Source: Selenomonadales bacterium (lineage in GTDB: Bacteria; Bacillota; Clostridia; Christensenellales; QALW01). From it: a DNA stretch of 64,000 nt. Positions 1 through 8,520 of the stretch are shown in pieces. The notes beneath the pieces are model-generated. The model was given only the letters and a program-made list of their open reading frames with translations. It had not been told where the DNA came from and ran no database searches. Position numbers and translations under genes: made by a program. Location of the stretch: assembly GCA_003150515.1 (NCBI GenBank), contig QALW01000053.1, forward strand, positions 1 to 64,000, in the 5' to 3' direction. How positions within the stretch are numbered: position 1 is the first letter of the stretch; every line of letters begins with the position of its first letter.

Positions 1-2
1 CA

Positions 3-1070
3 TCATAATTTTTCACTTTGAAGCTTATGTATTTCCTCTACTAAAATATCCACTAATTTATCCTGCTCAGCAGTACAAAGCAGCTTTCCTCTTTTAAAAA
101 CCGCACCCCGGCCGTCTCCGCCCGCTATGCCTATATCCGCTTCTCTGGCCTCGCCCGGACCGTTTACAACGCATCCCATGACCGCTACGGTGATTGGAGT
201 TTTAATATCCTTCGTACGCTCCATAACCTCGTTTGCCATACCTTCTACGTTCACTCTGGTGCGCCCGCATGTGGGACAGGAAATAATCTGCACGCCCTCT
301 TTTAATAATCCCAGGCTTATAAGAATATTGCGCGCCGCCGGCACCTCTTTTAGGGGATTCCCCGTAAGAGAAACCCTGATTGTATCCCCTATTCCCTTTA
401 AAAGCAGAGAGCCTATCCCTACCGCGCTTTTAACCGTGCCCATTTCGCATGTTCCCGCTTCCGTAACGCCGAGATGCAAAGGATAACTAAACCGCTCGGA
501 CAGCAGTTCATAGCTTTCGGTCATCATTCTTACATCCGAACATTTAGCTGACAGAACCATATCCGTAAAACCCAGCTTTTCCAGCATGCGCACATTCTTT
601 TCCACGCTCAGGCATATGCTCTGCGCATTGACTCCGTATTTATCCAGCAATTCTTTTTCCAGGCTGCCCGAATTCGCTCCCACCCGGATTGGAATTTTAT
701 GCGCCCTGGCGCAGTCAGCCACCATTTTAATATGTTCAGGATTATTTATATTACCCGGATTAATTCTCAGTTTATCCGCGCCGTTTTCAATAGCTCCCAG
801 CGCCAATTTATAATCAAAATGCACGTCGGCTACAATCGGAACTGGGGAATCGGCCTTTATGGCTTTTAAAGCGGGCAGGCAGGCTTTATTATATACCGCT
901 ACCCGGACTATATCGCAGCCCGCGTCCGCCAGCGCCCGTATCTGGGCGATGGTTTGCTCCGAATTGGCAGTATCGGTATTAGTCATGGACTGAACGGCGA
1001 TTTTATTATTCCCGCCCACCATGAGCCCGCCTATATTTATCTCGCGCGTAAGGGCGCGTTTAAATTCCAT
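3..1070 (-). CDS. ispG: 4-hydroxy-3-methylbut-2-enyl diphosphate synthase (flavodoxin/ferredoxin)
   Basis: IspG (GcpE) converts MEcPP to HMBPP in the cytosolic MEP isoprenoid pathway using a [4Fe-4S] cluster. The 355-residue protein has the normal bacterial length, with the TIM-barrel half first and the iron-sulfur half last. The cluster ligands are visible as SCPTCGR (Cys265, Cys268) and GCVVNGPGEA (Cys300, Glu307). It is the last gene seen of a minus-strand envelope/isoprenoid run, 16 bp after rseP, with GGGGAAG before the ATG. Its TGA stop overlaps an ATG that would start another gene beyond the window edge; polC or proS would be typical there, but this is inference. Confidence 0.97.
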   Translation of the reverse strand: MEFKRALTREINIGGLMVGGNNKIAVQSMTNTDTANSEQTIAQIRALADAGCDIVRVAVYNKACLPALKAIKADSPVPIVADVHFDYKLALGAIENGADKLRINPGNINNPEHIKMVADCARAHKIPIRVGANSGSLEKELLDKYGVNAQSICLSVEKNVRMLEKLGFTDMVLSAKCSDVRMMTESYELLSERFSYPLHLGVTEAGTCEMGTVKSAVGIGSLLLKGIGDTIRVSLTGNPLKEVPAARNILISLGLLKEGVQIISCPTCGRTRVNVEGMANEVMERTKDIKTPITVAVMGCVVNGPGEAREADIGIAGGDGRGAVFKRGKLLCTAEQDKLVDILVEEIHKLQSEKL

Positions 1071-1086
1071 ATACGCTTCCCCCGGC

Positions 1087-2154
1087 TCAGAGCAATATTG
1101 CTCTTGCTATTTCCAAAACTATAACAAGGCCTATAAGCAGCATAAATCCTATTGCGTGTATTTTAGCCTCCAGCTCTCTATTAATGGGTTTTCTCCTTAT
1201 AGCCTCTATAATAACAAACACCATGCGGCCGCCGTCCAGCGCGGGAATGGGCAGCAGATTGAAAATGGCAAGATTCATGCCTATAATCCAGCAAAGCTGC
1301 AAAATCATCAGAAACGCTCCCTGCGCGCCCGCTGAATCTACGCCTATGGAAATTTGGTCGGACATTATGCCTATAGTGCTTATGGGGCCGCTGACATCCT
1401 GTATGCTGGCGTTGCCAGTAAACAGGCGTCCCAGAAATCTGAACATTTCTTTTGTAAGCTCCCAGCTTGTGCTGAAGGTTTCTTTTGCGGCTTCTCCGAC
1501 AGGTATGGGAACTGTGTTATAAGTTATGGTTACGCCCAGCTTAAACACCTTATTTCCGGCCTCGTCCGTGCTCTCATACAATACTGCGGGCACCTGCACG
1601 CTCTGGCCGTCCCGGCTGACGGTTAAAGTCACGCTAGTCTGTTCTGCCGCCACATGCTTATCCAGCTGCGCTTTAAATTCATTATAGCTGCCTACGTCAA
1701 CGCCGTCCACAGCCGTAACTATATCCCCGCGCTGCAAAGCCTGCTGCTGAACGGGCGCGTCCTCGGCTACGCTGGATATAACGGGCGCGGGAAGCTGCTT
1801 GCCCATCATGCATATTACTATAAAGCAGGTAAGCAAAGCAAAAATAATATTAAAGCCCGCCCCCGCAAAGAGCACCAGCAGCCGTTTATACCACGGCATA
1901 TTATTCATGGCCCGCGGATCGTCCGGAGCGTCCTCATCTTCGCCTGCAAAGGCAACAAATCCGCCTAGCGGCAAAGCCCTTATTGAATATTTAGTCTCCT
2001 TCTTGCCCCAGGAAAAAAGCTTGGGCCCAAAGCCTATGCCAAATTCCGTTATCCGGAATTTCAGCAGTTTGCCGACTGTATAATGCCCCAGCTCGTGCAC
2101 TATAATAAGCACTCCCAATATTAAAATAGCAATAAGTATATACAAAAAACTCAT
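1087..2154 (-). CDS. rseP: RIP zinc metalloprotease (site-2 protease, RseP/RasP)
   Basis: Membrane-embedded M50 protease that cleaves transmembrane segments, in Firmicutes those of anti-sigma factors and leftover signal peptides. The zinc motif HELGH starts at residue 20 inside the first membrane helix. A PDZ domain follows at roughly 120-205, and the second catalytic motif LDGGR lies near residue 310 in NLLPIPALDGGRM. The 355-residue length is usual for the Gram-positive form with one PDZ domain. It lies between dxr and ispG, the classic Clostridia order, and is probably co-transcribed with them. The substrate is not indicated by the sequence. Confidence 0.95.
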   Translation of the reverse strand: MSFLYILIAILILGVLIIVHELGHYTVGKLLKFRITEFGIGFGPKLFSWGKKETKYSIRALPLGGFVAFAGEDEDAPDDPRAMNNMPWYKRLLVLFAGAGFNIIFALLTCFIVICMMGKQLPAPVISSVAEDAPVQQQALQRGDIVTAVDGVDVGSYNEFKAQLDKHVAAEQTSVTLTVSRDGQSVQVPAVLYESTDEAGNKVFKLGVTITYNTVPIPVGEAAKETFSTSWELTKEMFRFLGRLFTGNASIQDVSGPISTIGIMSDQISIGVDSAGAQGAFLMILQLCWIIGMNLAIFNLLPIPALDGGRMVFVIIEAIRRKPINRELEAKIHAIGFMLLIGLVIVLEIARAILL

Positions 2155-2194
2155 TATACCGCCTCTACTTCCCGTCCGGCCCGGCTCCAGCCTT

Positions 2195-3346
2195 TCAGGC
2201 CTTAAATTCTAAACGCTTTATAAATTCCCCCGCGACAATCCTCGCCTGATTATCCGCTTCATGCACGGCCAAAAGATTTTCAGCCGGCGTCCTCCCCACT
2301 CTTGAAATAGTATGCTCTATAATTACCGGAATATCACTAAAGCCTATTCTTTGATTTAAAAATGCCTTTACCGCCTCTTCATTCGCACCGTTGAGCACCG
2401 CGGGCACAGTGCCGCCCATTCTTAACGCTTCATAAGCAAGGCGCAGGCATGGAAAGCGTCCGGGATCAGGCGGCGAGAAGCTTAAATTGAGCCGGCTGGT
2501 AAAATCCAATCGTTTAACGCCCGTTGCTTCCCTGCCAGGATAAGTAAAAGCATACATAATTGCCAGCCGCATATCCGGACAGCCCATTTGAGCCATTACC
2601 GCTCCGTCCTTGAATTCCACCATGGAATGCACTATGCTCTCACGATGTATAACCGTGTCAATCTGGCTCTCAGATAAATCAAACAGCCAGCGCGCCTCTA
2701 TAACCTCCAGGCCTTTATTCATCAATGTGGCGCTGTCTACGCTTATTTTAGGGCCCATCCGCCAATTGGGATGAGAAAGAGCCTGTTCAACCGTTACCTC
2801 TTTTAAATCCCCCTCATAATCTAAAAACGGCCCGCCCGAGGCAGTAAGAATAATCCTCTCCAACGCTCTGTTGCTTTCTCCGTTCAGGCATTGGAATACC
2901 GCCGAATGCTCGCTGTCCACAGGCAATAATTTTTCGCCCGCCCGTCCTGCCAGCCTCATTACGCATTCTCCGCCGGCCACCAAAGCTTCCTTATTGGCCA
3001 GAGCCACCCTTTTGCCCGCTTTCAGCGCGGCCATTACCGCGTCCAGGCCCGCTATACCTACAACGGCCACCAGAACCATATCCGCGCAATCAAGGCTGGC
3101 AAGCTCGCATATGCCCTCCGGCCCGCTTAAAAGCCTGAATTCCTCTGAAGAATATTTTTCCGCCGCTTCTTTATTGGCCAAAGCGGCATAGTCAGGCTTA
3201 TATTTGGCTATTTGCTCCATAAAAAGCCGGCCGCCGGTATCCGCAGCCAGACCGCGTATTTTAATAAGCTCCGGATACATATCCGCCAGCGCCAGCGCCT
3301 GCGAGCCTATAGAGCCCGTAGAGCCCAAAATAACTAAATTAATCAT
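2195..3346 (-). CDS. dxr: 1-deoxy-D-xylulose 5-phosphate reductoisomerase
   Basis: Dxr makes MEP from DXP with NADPH and a divalent metal, the committed step of the MEP pathway. The 383-residue protein starts with the nucleotide-binding loop GSTGSIG (residues 8-14). It has the metal and substrate residues in VDSEHSAVFQ and the conserved SATLMNKGLE segment. Its ATG overlaps the cdsA stop codon (ATGA), which shows translational coupling. With IspG in the same cluster this commits the organism to the MEP route. Confidence 0.97.
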   Translation of the reverse strand: MINLVILGSTGSIGSQALALADMYPELIKIRGLAADTGGRLFMEQIAKYKPDYAALANKEAAEKYSSEEFRLLSGPEGICELASLDCADMVLVAVVGIAGLDAVMAALKAGKRVALANKEALVAGGECVMRLAGRAGEKLLPVDSEHSAVFQCLNGESNRALERIILTASGGPFLDYEGDLKEVTVEQALSHPNWRMGPKISVDSATLMNKGLEVIEARWLFDLSESQIDTVIHRESIVHSMVEFKDGAVMAQMGCPDMRLAIMYAFTYPGREATGVKRLDFTSRLNLSFSPPDPGRFPCLRLAYEALRMGGTVPAVLNGANEEAVKAFLNQRIGFSDIPVIIEHTISRVGRTPAENLLAVHEADNQARIVAGEFIKRLEFKA

Positions 3347-4170
3347 AATATATAAATCATTATCCTGCTGTAAATAAATATAAGCACGGCGTTAATAATT
3401 ATGCTGTCCAGCCTGTCCAAGGCTCCGCCGTGGCCCGGCAGATAGCGTCCGAAATCCTTTATGCCGCAAAATCGCTTAAGCATGCTGGCCGAAAGATCGC
3501 CCACCTGCGAAAAAAAGCCGCTGGCAAAGCCTATGGCCACAAAATGGACAAGGGGTATGCCCTGCCAGAAAAACCTGTTTACTATAAGCCCCATAATAAG
3601 TCCGAAAAACGTGCCTCCCAAAAAGGCGCCTATACATCCGGCAACCGTTTTTTTAGGACTGATTTCAGGACAAAGCTTCTTTTTGCCCAAACTAATTCCC
3701 ATGAAATAAGCAATGCTGTCGCACGCACTGGGCAAAATCAGCGTCATAGCCAAAAAAATCTGCGTCATATCCTGATTGCGCCCGCATGCTATAAAAAGCA
3801 GCATGGAAGCGGGCAGCACCGGATACATGAGCAAAAACAGCGTAAGCATAACGTCCAGAAAATCACTTTTACGCACAAAAACAGCCGCGCATAACGTAAG
3901 CACTACGCTTACCGCCAGCAGGATGCATACGCCCGTCAGATCAAGGAGCATATACGCAGGCAGCATAAGCACCGCAGTAATCAGCACTACTGGCCAAAGC
4001 ACCTTATATCCCGCCGCCTTAAACGCTCTCAGCGCGTCAAAAGCCGTCGCCAGCAGCCCTACATACGCGCATATGGCGGCAAACCATCCGCCCAGAATTA
4101 TGGCCGCAGCGCACAGCAATATAAGCAGAGCGCCGGTAATAATCCTTTCCTTGCTAACTCTACCCGCCAA
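3343..4170 (-). CDS. cdsA: Phosphatidate cytidylyltransferase
   Basis: CdsA makes CDP-diacylglycerol from phosphatidate and CTP for phospholipid synthesis in the membrane. The 275-residue protein is almost entirely hydrophobic, with about seven to eight predicted membrane helices. It ends with the family signature GHGGALDRLDS near residue 245-255, whose Asp residues bind metal. It follows uppS by 2 bp and overlaps dxr by 4 bp, so it is read in the same transcript. The length is typical. Confidence 0.95.
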   Translation of the reverse strand: MAGRVSKERIITGALLILLCAAAIILGGWFAAICAYVGLLATAFDALRAFKAAGYKVLWPVVLITAVLMLPAYMLLDLTGVCILLAVSVVLTLCAAVFVRKSDFLDVMLTLFLLMYPVLPASMLLFIACGRNQDMTQIFLAMTLILPSACDSIAYFMGISLGKKKLCPEISPKKTVAGCIGAFLGGTFFGLIMGLIVNRFFWQGIPLVHFVAIGFASGFFSQVGDLSASMLKRFCGIKDFGRYLPGHGGALDRLDSIIINAVLIFIYSRIMIYIL

Positions 4171-4172
4171 AA

Positions 4173-4901
4173 CTATATTCCTCCAAATCTGCGCACGCGG
4201 TTCTTATATTCCTCCAGCGCTTGATCAAAATGCTCGGGCGTAAAATCCGGCCACGCGACATCAGTAAAATAAAGCTCTGAATAAGCCGCCTGATAGAGCA
4301 GAAAATTGGACAGCCTTTCCTCACCGCTCGTGCGGATTATAAGGTCAGGATCCGGAATGCCCGCAGTATAAAGGCAGCTTTCAAACATATCGGCATTTAT
4401 TTGAGAAGGCTCTATGCCCTGAGCCAGGGCTTCGGCGCATACATTTCTGACCGCCTGAAGAATTTCATCCCTGGCGCCGTAGGCCAGCGCGATATTAAGC
4501 AGCATTTTTCTGCCCTGAGAGGTTTTATCCAGCGCGTTGGAAATCTGGGAGGCCACTCTCTCGGGAAAAGCGTTAATATTGCCCAGGATGCGCAGACGCA
4601 CGCCGTTTTTTACAAGCGTATCCACATCCCGCGCCATAAAATCGCATAATAAATTCATAAGCGTCCCAACTTCGTCCTTGGGCCGCTTGAAATTCTCAGT
4701 TGAAAATGCGTATACCGTCAAAATGGGCAAACCGATATCGCCGCAATGCTTTACCAGCCTGCGGACTGATTCCACTCCAGCCTTATGCCCGAAAGTGCGC
4801 GGCATGCCTCTTTTTTTTGCCCAGCGTCCGTTTCCGTCCATAATAACGGCCACATGGCTGGGCATATTCTCCGGATAATTAATTGCTCCGTATTCCGACA
4901 T
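4173..4901 (-). CDS. uppS: Undecaprenyl diphosphate synthase (cis-isoprenyl transferase)
   Basis: UppS extends farnesyl diphosphate with IPP to C55 undecaprenyl diphosphate, the lipid carrier of cell-wall synthesis. The P-loop motif VIMDGNGRWAKKRG with the catalytic Asp at residue 22 is present, as is the C-terminal RTSGEERLSNFLLYQ binding segment. The 242-residue length is normal. The ATG overlaps the frr stop by one base (TGATG). Its place between frr and cdsA is the conserved bacterial order. Confidence 0.97.
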   Translation of the reverse strand: MSEYGAINYPENMPSHVAVIMDGNGRWAKKRGMPRTFGHKAGVESVRRLVKHCGDIGLPILTVYAFSTENFKRPKDEVGTLMNLLCDFMARDVDTLVKNGVRLRILGNINAFPERVASQISNALDKTSQGRKMLLNIALAYGARDEILQAVRNVCAEALAQGIEPSQINADMFESCLYTAGIPDPDLIIRTSGEERLSNFLLYQAAYSELYFTDVAWPDFTPEHFDQALEEYKNRVRRFGGI

Positions 4902-5467
4902 CAGATGGACATAATCTCCTTTTCTTTTTCGGCCGCCAGAGTATCCAGCTCTTTAATTTTGCCGTCCGTCAGCTTTTGAATTCCTTCTTCCGTACGCTTG
5001 GCGTCATCCTCCGTTATAGCGCTGTCCTTTTTCAGCTTTTTAACAGCCTCGTTAGCGTCCCGTCTGATATTTCTTACAGCAATTTTAGCTTCCTCTGCCA
5101 TTTTCTTCACCTGTTTTACAAGCTCCTTGCGCCTTTCTTCGGTGGGCTCGGGGAATATTAAACGCAGAGTTTTGCCGTCGTTGACGGGATTAAGCCCTAA
5201 ATCGGATTTTTGTATGGCCTTTTCTACTTCCTTAAGCATAGAAGCGTCCCAAACGGAAATTTGAAGCATGCGGGGCTCGGGCACGTTAATGCTTCCTATC
5301 TGATTGATGGGCGTTGACACTCCGTAATAATCTACCGATATTTTATCAAGCACCTGAGGATTGGCCCTTCCTGCCCGAATAGTAGCCAAATCGCTTTTGA
5401 AAACCGCAATGCTTTTATCCATTTTTTCCTTAGCCGAAGCCTCCAGCTGATTAAATTCTACTGCCAT
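4901..5467 (-). CDS. frr: Ribosome recycling factor
   Basis: RRF splits post-termination ribosomes together with EF-G in the cytosol. I place the start at the internal ATG at 5467 (MAVEFNQ, giving 188 residues). GGAAAGGAG sits directly before that ATG, whereas the upstream in-frame extension to 5560 has no homology to the family and no ribosome site. The family hallmarks IRAGRANPQVLDKI and the C-terminal basic helical stretch are present. It is coupled to uppS by a one-base stop/start overlap. A 427-bp gap separates it from pyrH, unusual for this normally compact cluster; the gap carries tandem repeats. Confidence 0.97.
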   Translation of the reverse strand: MAVEFNQLEASAKEKMDKSIAVFKSDLATIRAGRANPQVLDKISVDYYGVSTPINQIGSINVPEPRMLQISVWDASMLKEVEKAIQKSDLGLNPVNDGKTLRLIFPEPTEERRKELVKQVKKMAEEAKIAVRNIRRDANEAVKKLKKDSAITEDDAKRTEEGIQKLTDGKIKELDTLAAEKEKEIMSI

Positions 5468-5894
5468 AATATGCTCCTTTCCTCCGGCGGAAAAAATAAC
5501 GCGCAGGCTTTCAGCGCCGCCGGTGTCAGAAAGCCCCTTAATATATTTATATAATAACAAATACCGTTAAATATTTCAAGTAAAATAATCGGCGCAATTT
5601 ACGCGGCGCAAAAAACGCCCAATGCCTTTAAGCGCCCCGCGCGGCAATTCGCCTGGAAAATTCCAGGCCCCGTCCAAGCGGATTCAAAGCGCGCTGCGCA
5701 GCGGAATTAAGACGCTGTTCGCGGCGGGAATAAAGTGCTATTCGCAGCGGGATTAGAGCGCTGTCCGCGGCGGCTTTTAAGCAGCCGCAATAAATAAAAA
5801 CGTCTATATAAAGAAACGGCCGCGTTCCGCCGGCGCGCGCAGGCGAATTAGAACCCGCCCGAACGCCTCTGCGGCCGCGGCCCGTTAAAGAGTT
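5468..5894. other. 427-bp gap inside the pyrH-frr operon
   Basis: No convincing gene. The section 5682-5773 is a four-copy tandem repeat, listed separately. The flanks are GC-rich with short inverted segments (for example GGAATTTTCC-like symmetry near 5655). No consensus promoter with good spacing was found for frr, so it may depend on read-through from pyrH. Confidence 0.5.
5682..5773. repeat. Four tandem copies of a degenerate 23-bp repeat
   Basis: Copies occupy 5682-5704, 5705-5727, 5728-5750 and 5751-5773. Each ends in a GCxGCGG block and begins with an AT-rich ATTAA-like block, so period 23 is exact with no spacer. Copies differ at several positions from each other. 23 is not a multiple of three, so the array cannot be a simple peptide repeat. 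Confidence 0.85.
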
Positions 5895-6623
5895 TTAATA
5901 GAATTCAGTCTCCACGCCGTTTGAAACGGTAGTGCCGCTGCCCTGTCCGCAAACGGCTTTAAGAATGCTCTCCTCCCCTTTAAGGGCGAATAATTTCAAA
6001 GGTATGTCGTTGTCCATGCAGAGACTGGTAGCCGTGCTGTCCATAACCTGTATGCCCTTTTCCAGCACGTCCATATAGCGTATGCTCTTATAACGCCTCG
6101 CCGAAGGATTTTTGCGCGGATCAGCTTCATATACGCCGTCTATATTTTTAGCCATCAAAACCACGTCCGCTTCAATTTCCGCCGCGCGAAGCGCCGCCGT
6201 AGTATCGGTGGAAAAAAACGGATTGCCCGTGCCGCAGGCAAATATAACTATCAGCTTTTTATCCAGATGGCTCATGGCCTTCCGCCTTATATACGGCTCG
6301 GCAATTTCATTCATAGCTATGGCCGTCATAACCCTCGTCTTATAGCCCTTATGCTCCAGGGCGTCCTGCATAGCCAGTGAATTAATAACCGTAGCCAGCA
6401 TGCCCATATGGTCGGCCGTAGAACGGTCCATATCCCGGCCCTGGCGTCCGCGCCAGATATTGCCCGCTCCTATAACTATGCCCACCTCTACGCCCAGCTT
6501 AACTACTGAAATAATCTGCTCGGCAACCTTGGAAATGGTTTCGCCGCTTATTCCAAAGCCGTTTTCCCCCGCAAGGGCCTCGCCGCTTATCTTTATTACA
6601 ACGCGCTTATATGCCGGTTGCAT
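5895..6623 (-). CDS. pyrH: Uridylate kinase (UMP kinase)
   Basis: PyrH phosphorylates UMP to UDP, the gateway to UTP and CTP; it is a hexameric amino-acid-kinase-fold enzyme. The 242-residue protein shows KISGEAL at the N terminus, the GAGNIWRGRQG loop, DRSTADHMGM, and CGTGNPFFSTDT in the substrate site. GGAGG precedes the ATG. It is in the standard slot between tsf and frr. Confidence 0.97.
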   Translation of the reverse strand: MQPAYKRVVIKISGEALAGENGFGISGETISKVAEQIISVVKLGVEVGIVIGAGNIWRGRQGRDMDRSTADHMGMLATVINSLAMQDALEHKGYKTRVMTAIAMNEIAEPYIRRKAMSHLDKKLIVIFACGTGNPFFSTDTTAALRAAEIEADVVLMAKNIDGVYEADPRKNPSARRYKSIRYMDVLEKGIQVMDSTATSLCMDNDIPLKLFALKGEESILKAVCGQGSGTTVSNGVETEFY

Positions 6624-6694
6624 GAATACCTCCGCACAAACTAAAGGCCCTCCGCACTAATCTTCCAAGCGGCCGGGCCCGTAAATTTTTTAAA

Positions 6695-7339
6695 TTATTT
6701 AATCTGTCCCATTACTTCTTCAGCAAAATTATCCTCGCGCTTTTCAAGCCCCTCGCCCATTTCATAGCGTACAAAGCGGCGCACTGAAATCTTTTCGCCT
6801 ACTTTTACCACCTGCTCGTTCACCATCTGAGCGATAGTAATGTCGGTATCCAGAATATACTGCTGTTCCATAAGGCAAACTTCTTTATAATATTTGGAAA
6901 TGCGTCCTTCAACGATTTTATCCACAATCTTTTCAGGCTTACCCTCGTTTAAGGCCTGCGCGCGGATAATCTCTCTCTCGGCGTCCAGCTCGGCCTGAGG
7001 AACTTCCTCTTTATTAACATAGAGCGGCTTGGCGGCTGCTATATGCATGGCGATACTGTGCACAAACGCCTTGAAATCAGGAGTCTTAGCCACGAAATCA
7101 GTTTCGCAGTTTACTTCCACCATAACGCCTATCTTGCCGTTAAGGTGTATATAGGATTCAACAATCCCCTCGGCGGCTATCCTGCCCGCTTTTTTAGCGG
7201 CGGCGGCCAGCCCCTTTTCGCGCAGAATTTTAATAGCTTCTTCCATATCTCCGTTTGCGTCCACCAGGGCGCGCTTGCAGTCCATCATGCCTACGCCCGT
7301 TCTCTCGCGCAGCTCCTTGACTTCCTGTGCTGTTACCAT
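6695..7339 (-). CDS. tsf: Translation elongation factor Ts
   Basis: EF-Ts is the nucleotide exchange factor of EF-Tu. The N-terminal UBA-like segment with ELRERTGVGMMDCK and the exchange motif TDFVAKT (near residue 80) are both clear. At 214 residues it is the short form, with only one core subdomain repeat (B. subtilis and E. coli proteins are near 290), a length known in several Clostridia and other phyla. AAAGGAGAG lies before the ATG. It follows rpsB by 74 bp. Confidence 0.97.
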   Translation of the reverse strand: MVTAQEVKELRERTGVGMMDCKRALVDANGDMEEAIKILREKGLAAAAKKAGRIAAEGIVESYIHLNGKIGVMVEVNCETDFVAKTPDFKAFVHSIAMHIAAAKPLYVNKEEVPQAELDAEREIIRAQALNEGKPEKIVDKIVEGRISKYYKEVCLMEQQYILDTDITIAQMVNEQVVKVGEKISVRRFVRYEMGEGLEKREDNFAEEVMGQIK

Positions 7340-7413
7340 AATTAATACTCTCCTTTATCCATGCTTTTTAAAAAAGGGGAAGAAAGAACCCTCCCCCCGA
7401 ACTCCAATTAATT

Positions 7414-8217
7414 TCAGCCTTCCTGAACGGGCGCGGATATTTCTCCGGCTATTTCAGCAGCTTCTTCCGGGCTTACTTCAGCCTTTTCATCTACATTATC
7501 AGCTTCCAGAGCTTCCTCGCCTTCATACATGGATTCACCCTGGCGGGCCTCCAATACGGCGTTAGCCATAGTGCTGGCAATCAATTTAACCGCGCGTATA
7601 GCGTCGTCGTTGCCGGGAATTACATAATCGGCGTCGTCCGGATCGCAGTTGGTATCCACAATAGCTACAACCGTTATGCCCAGCCTCTTGGCCTCGCATA
7701 TTGCATTATGCTCCTTGCGGGGATCCACCACAAACATAACTCCGGGCAGTCTGTCCATAGTGCGTATTCCGCCGAAATTGCTTATAAGCTCTTTCTTTTC
7801 CTTATTGAGCTTGGCCTGTTCCTTTTTGGGCAGCAGAGCCAGCTGTCCGCTGTTCTCCATTTCCTCTAATGCGTTAAGACGGGCAATACGGGTAAGAATG
7901 GTTTTGAAATTGGTCAGCATTCCGCCGGCCCAGCGCTGATTGACATAATACATGCCGCAGCGGAGCGCCTCCTGCTCTATAGATTCCTGAGCCTGCTTTT
8001 TAGTGCCTACAAAAAGCACGCTTTCTCCCTGTCCAACAGCCTCGCGTACAAAATTATACGCTTCTTCAATTTTTTTCACCGTCTTCTGGAGATCTATAAT
8101 ATAAATCCCGTTGCGCTCAGTGAAAATATAAGGGGCCATCTTAGGATTCCATCTCCGGGTTTGATGTCCGAAATGGACGCCTGCTTCCAGCAGGCTTTTC
8201 ATTGATACTACTGACAT
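7414..8217 (-). CDS. rpsB: 30S ribosomal protein S2
   Basis: S2 binds the 30S head-body junction and recruits S1 or supports initiation. Signature 1 (LLEAGVHFGHQTRRWNPKM) starts near residue 8, and signature 2 lies in PGVMFVVDPRKEHNAICEAKRLGI. The 267-residue protein carries an acidic C-terminal tail of about 40 residues beyond the usual 230-240, seen in some lineages. AAGGAGGAA lies nine bases before the ATG. It heads the nine-gene minus-strand run and has a perfect promoter 95 bp upstream. Confidence 0.98.
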   Translation of the reverse strand: MSVVSMKSLLEAGVHFGHQTRRWNPKMAPYIFTERNGIYIIDLQKTVKKIEEAYNFVREAVGQGESVLFVGTKKQAQESIEQEALRCGMYYVNQRWAGGMLTNFKTILTRIARLNALEEMENSGQLALLPKKEQAKLNKEKKELISNFGGIRTMDRLPGVMFVVDPRKEHNAICEAKRLGITVVAIVDTNCDPDDADYVIPGNDDAIRAVKLIASTMANAVLEARQGESMYEGEEALEADNVDEKAEVSPEEAAEIAGEISAPVQEG

Positions 8218-8310
8218 GAAAAAATTCCTCCTTGTTTTTCCTCCCCGCGGCGTAAATGCTCAAACCATAAGGCACAAGGCACATTTCAACACGGGTGCGT
8301 TTTCTGCATT

Positions 8311-8339
8311 ATTATAATGTTACCTTTAAAGCCTGTCAA
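8311..8339 (-). promoter_or_regulatory. Sigma-A-type promoter of rpsB
   Basis: TTGACA (8339-8334), 17-bp spacer, TATAAT (8316-8311) on the minus strand: both hexamers perfect and the spacing ideal, as expected for a ribosomal protein operon. Confidence 0.9.
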
Positions 8340-8387
8340 GCGTTTTAAGAAAAAACGCTCATTATAGGCAAGCCCCGCCTATAGCGC

Positions 8388-8416
8388 TGGACAAAACGCA
8401 CACATTATAATATAAT
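8388..8416 (+). promoter_or_regulatory. Promoter of aroE-aroQ
   Basis: TGGACA (8388-8393), 17-bp spacer, TATAAT (8411-8416); one mismatch in the -35 box. Confidence 0.75.
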
Positions 8417-8520
8417 TATCAAGCAAAAACATGTCCTTATAGCGCATATCCGAGCGCTGCGCGTCCGCCTATAATTCAAGGCCAGCTCAGGCCGGCGCGC
8501 CGTTTAAATTCAGGAGGCAT

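Larger units (their letters stand above)
8218..8520. promoter_or_regulatory. Divergent rpsB / aroE intergenic region
   Basis: Holds the two promoters given separately, back to back and about 50 bp apart. The rpsB 5' leader is about 85 nt and could hold an autoregulatory S2 site, but I could not recognise a known fold. The aroE leader is about 100 nt and GC-rich close to the start. Confidence 0.6.

Noticed and set aside
5682..5773. CRISPR-like array
   Set aside because: The four 23-bp units are directly adjacent with no spacers and no cas genes are nearby; it is a plain tandem repeat.
7340..7413. Terminator between rpsB and tsf
   Set aside because: A GGG/CCC hairpin with a short T-run is seen, but the stem is too weak to claim; tsf probably depends on read-through.
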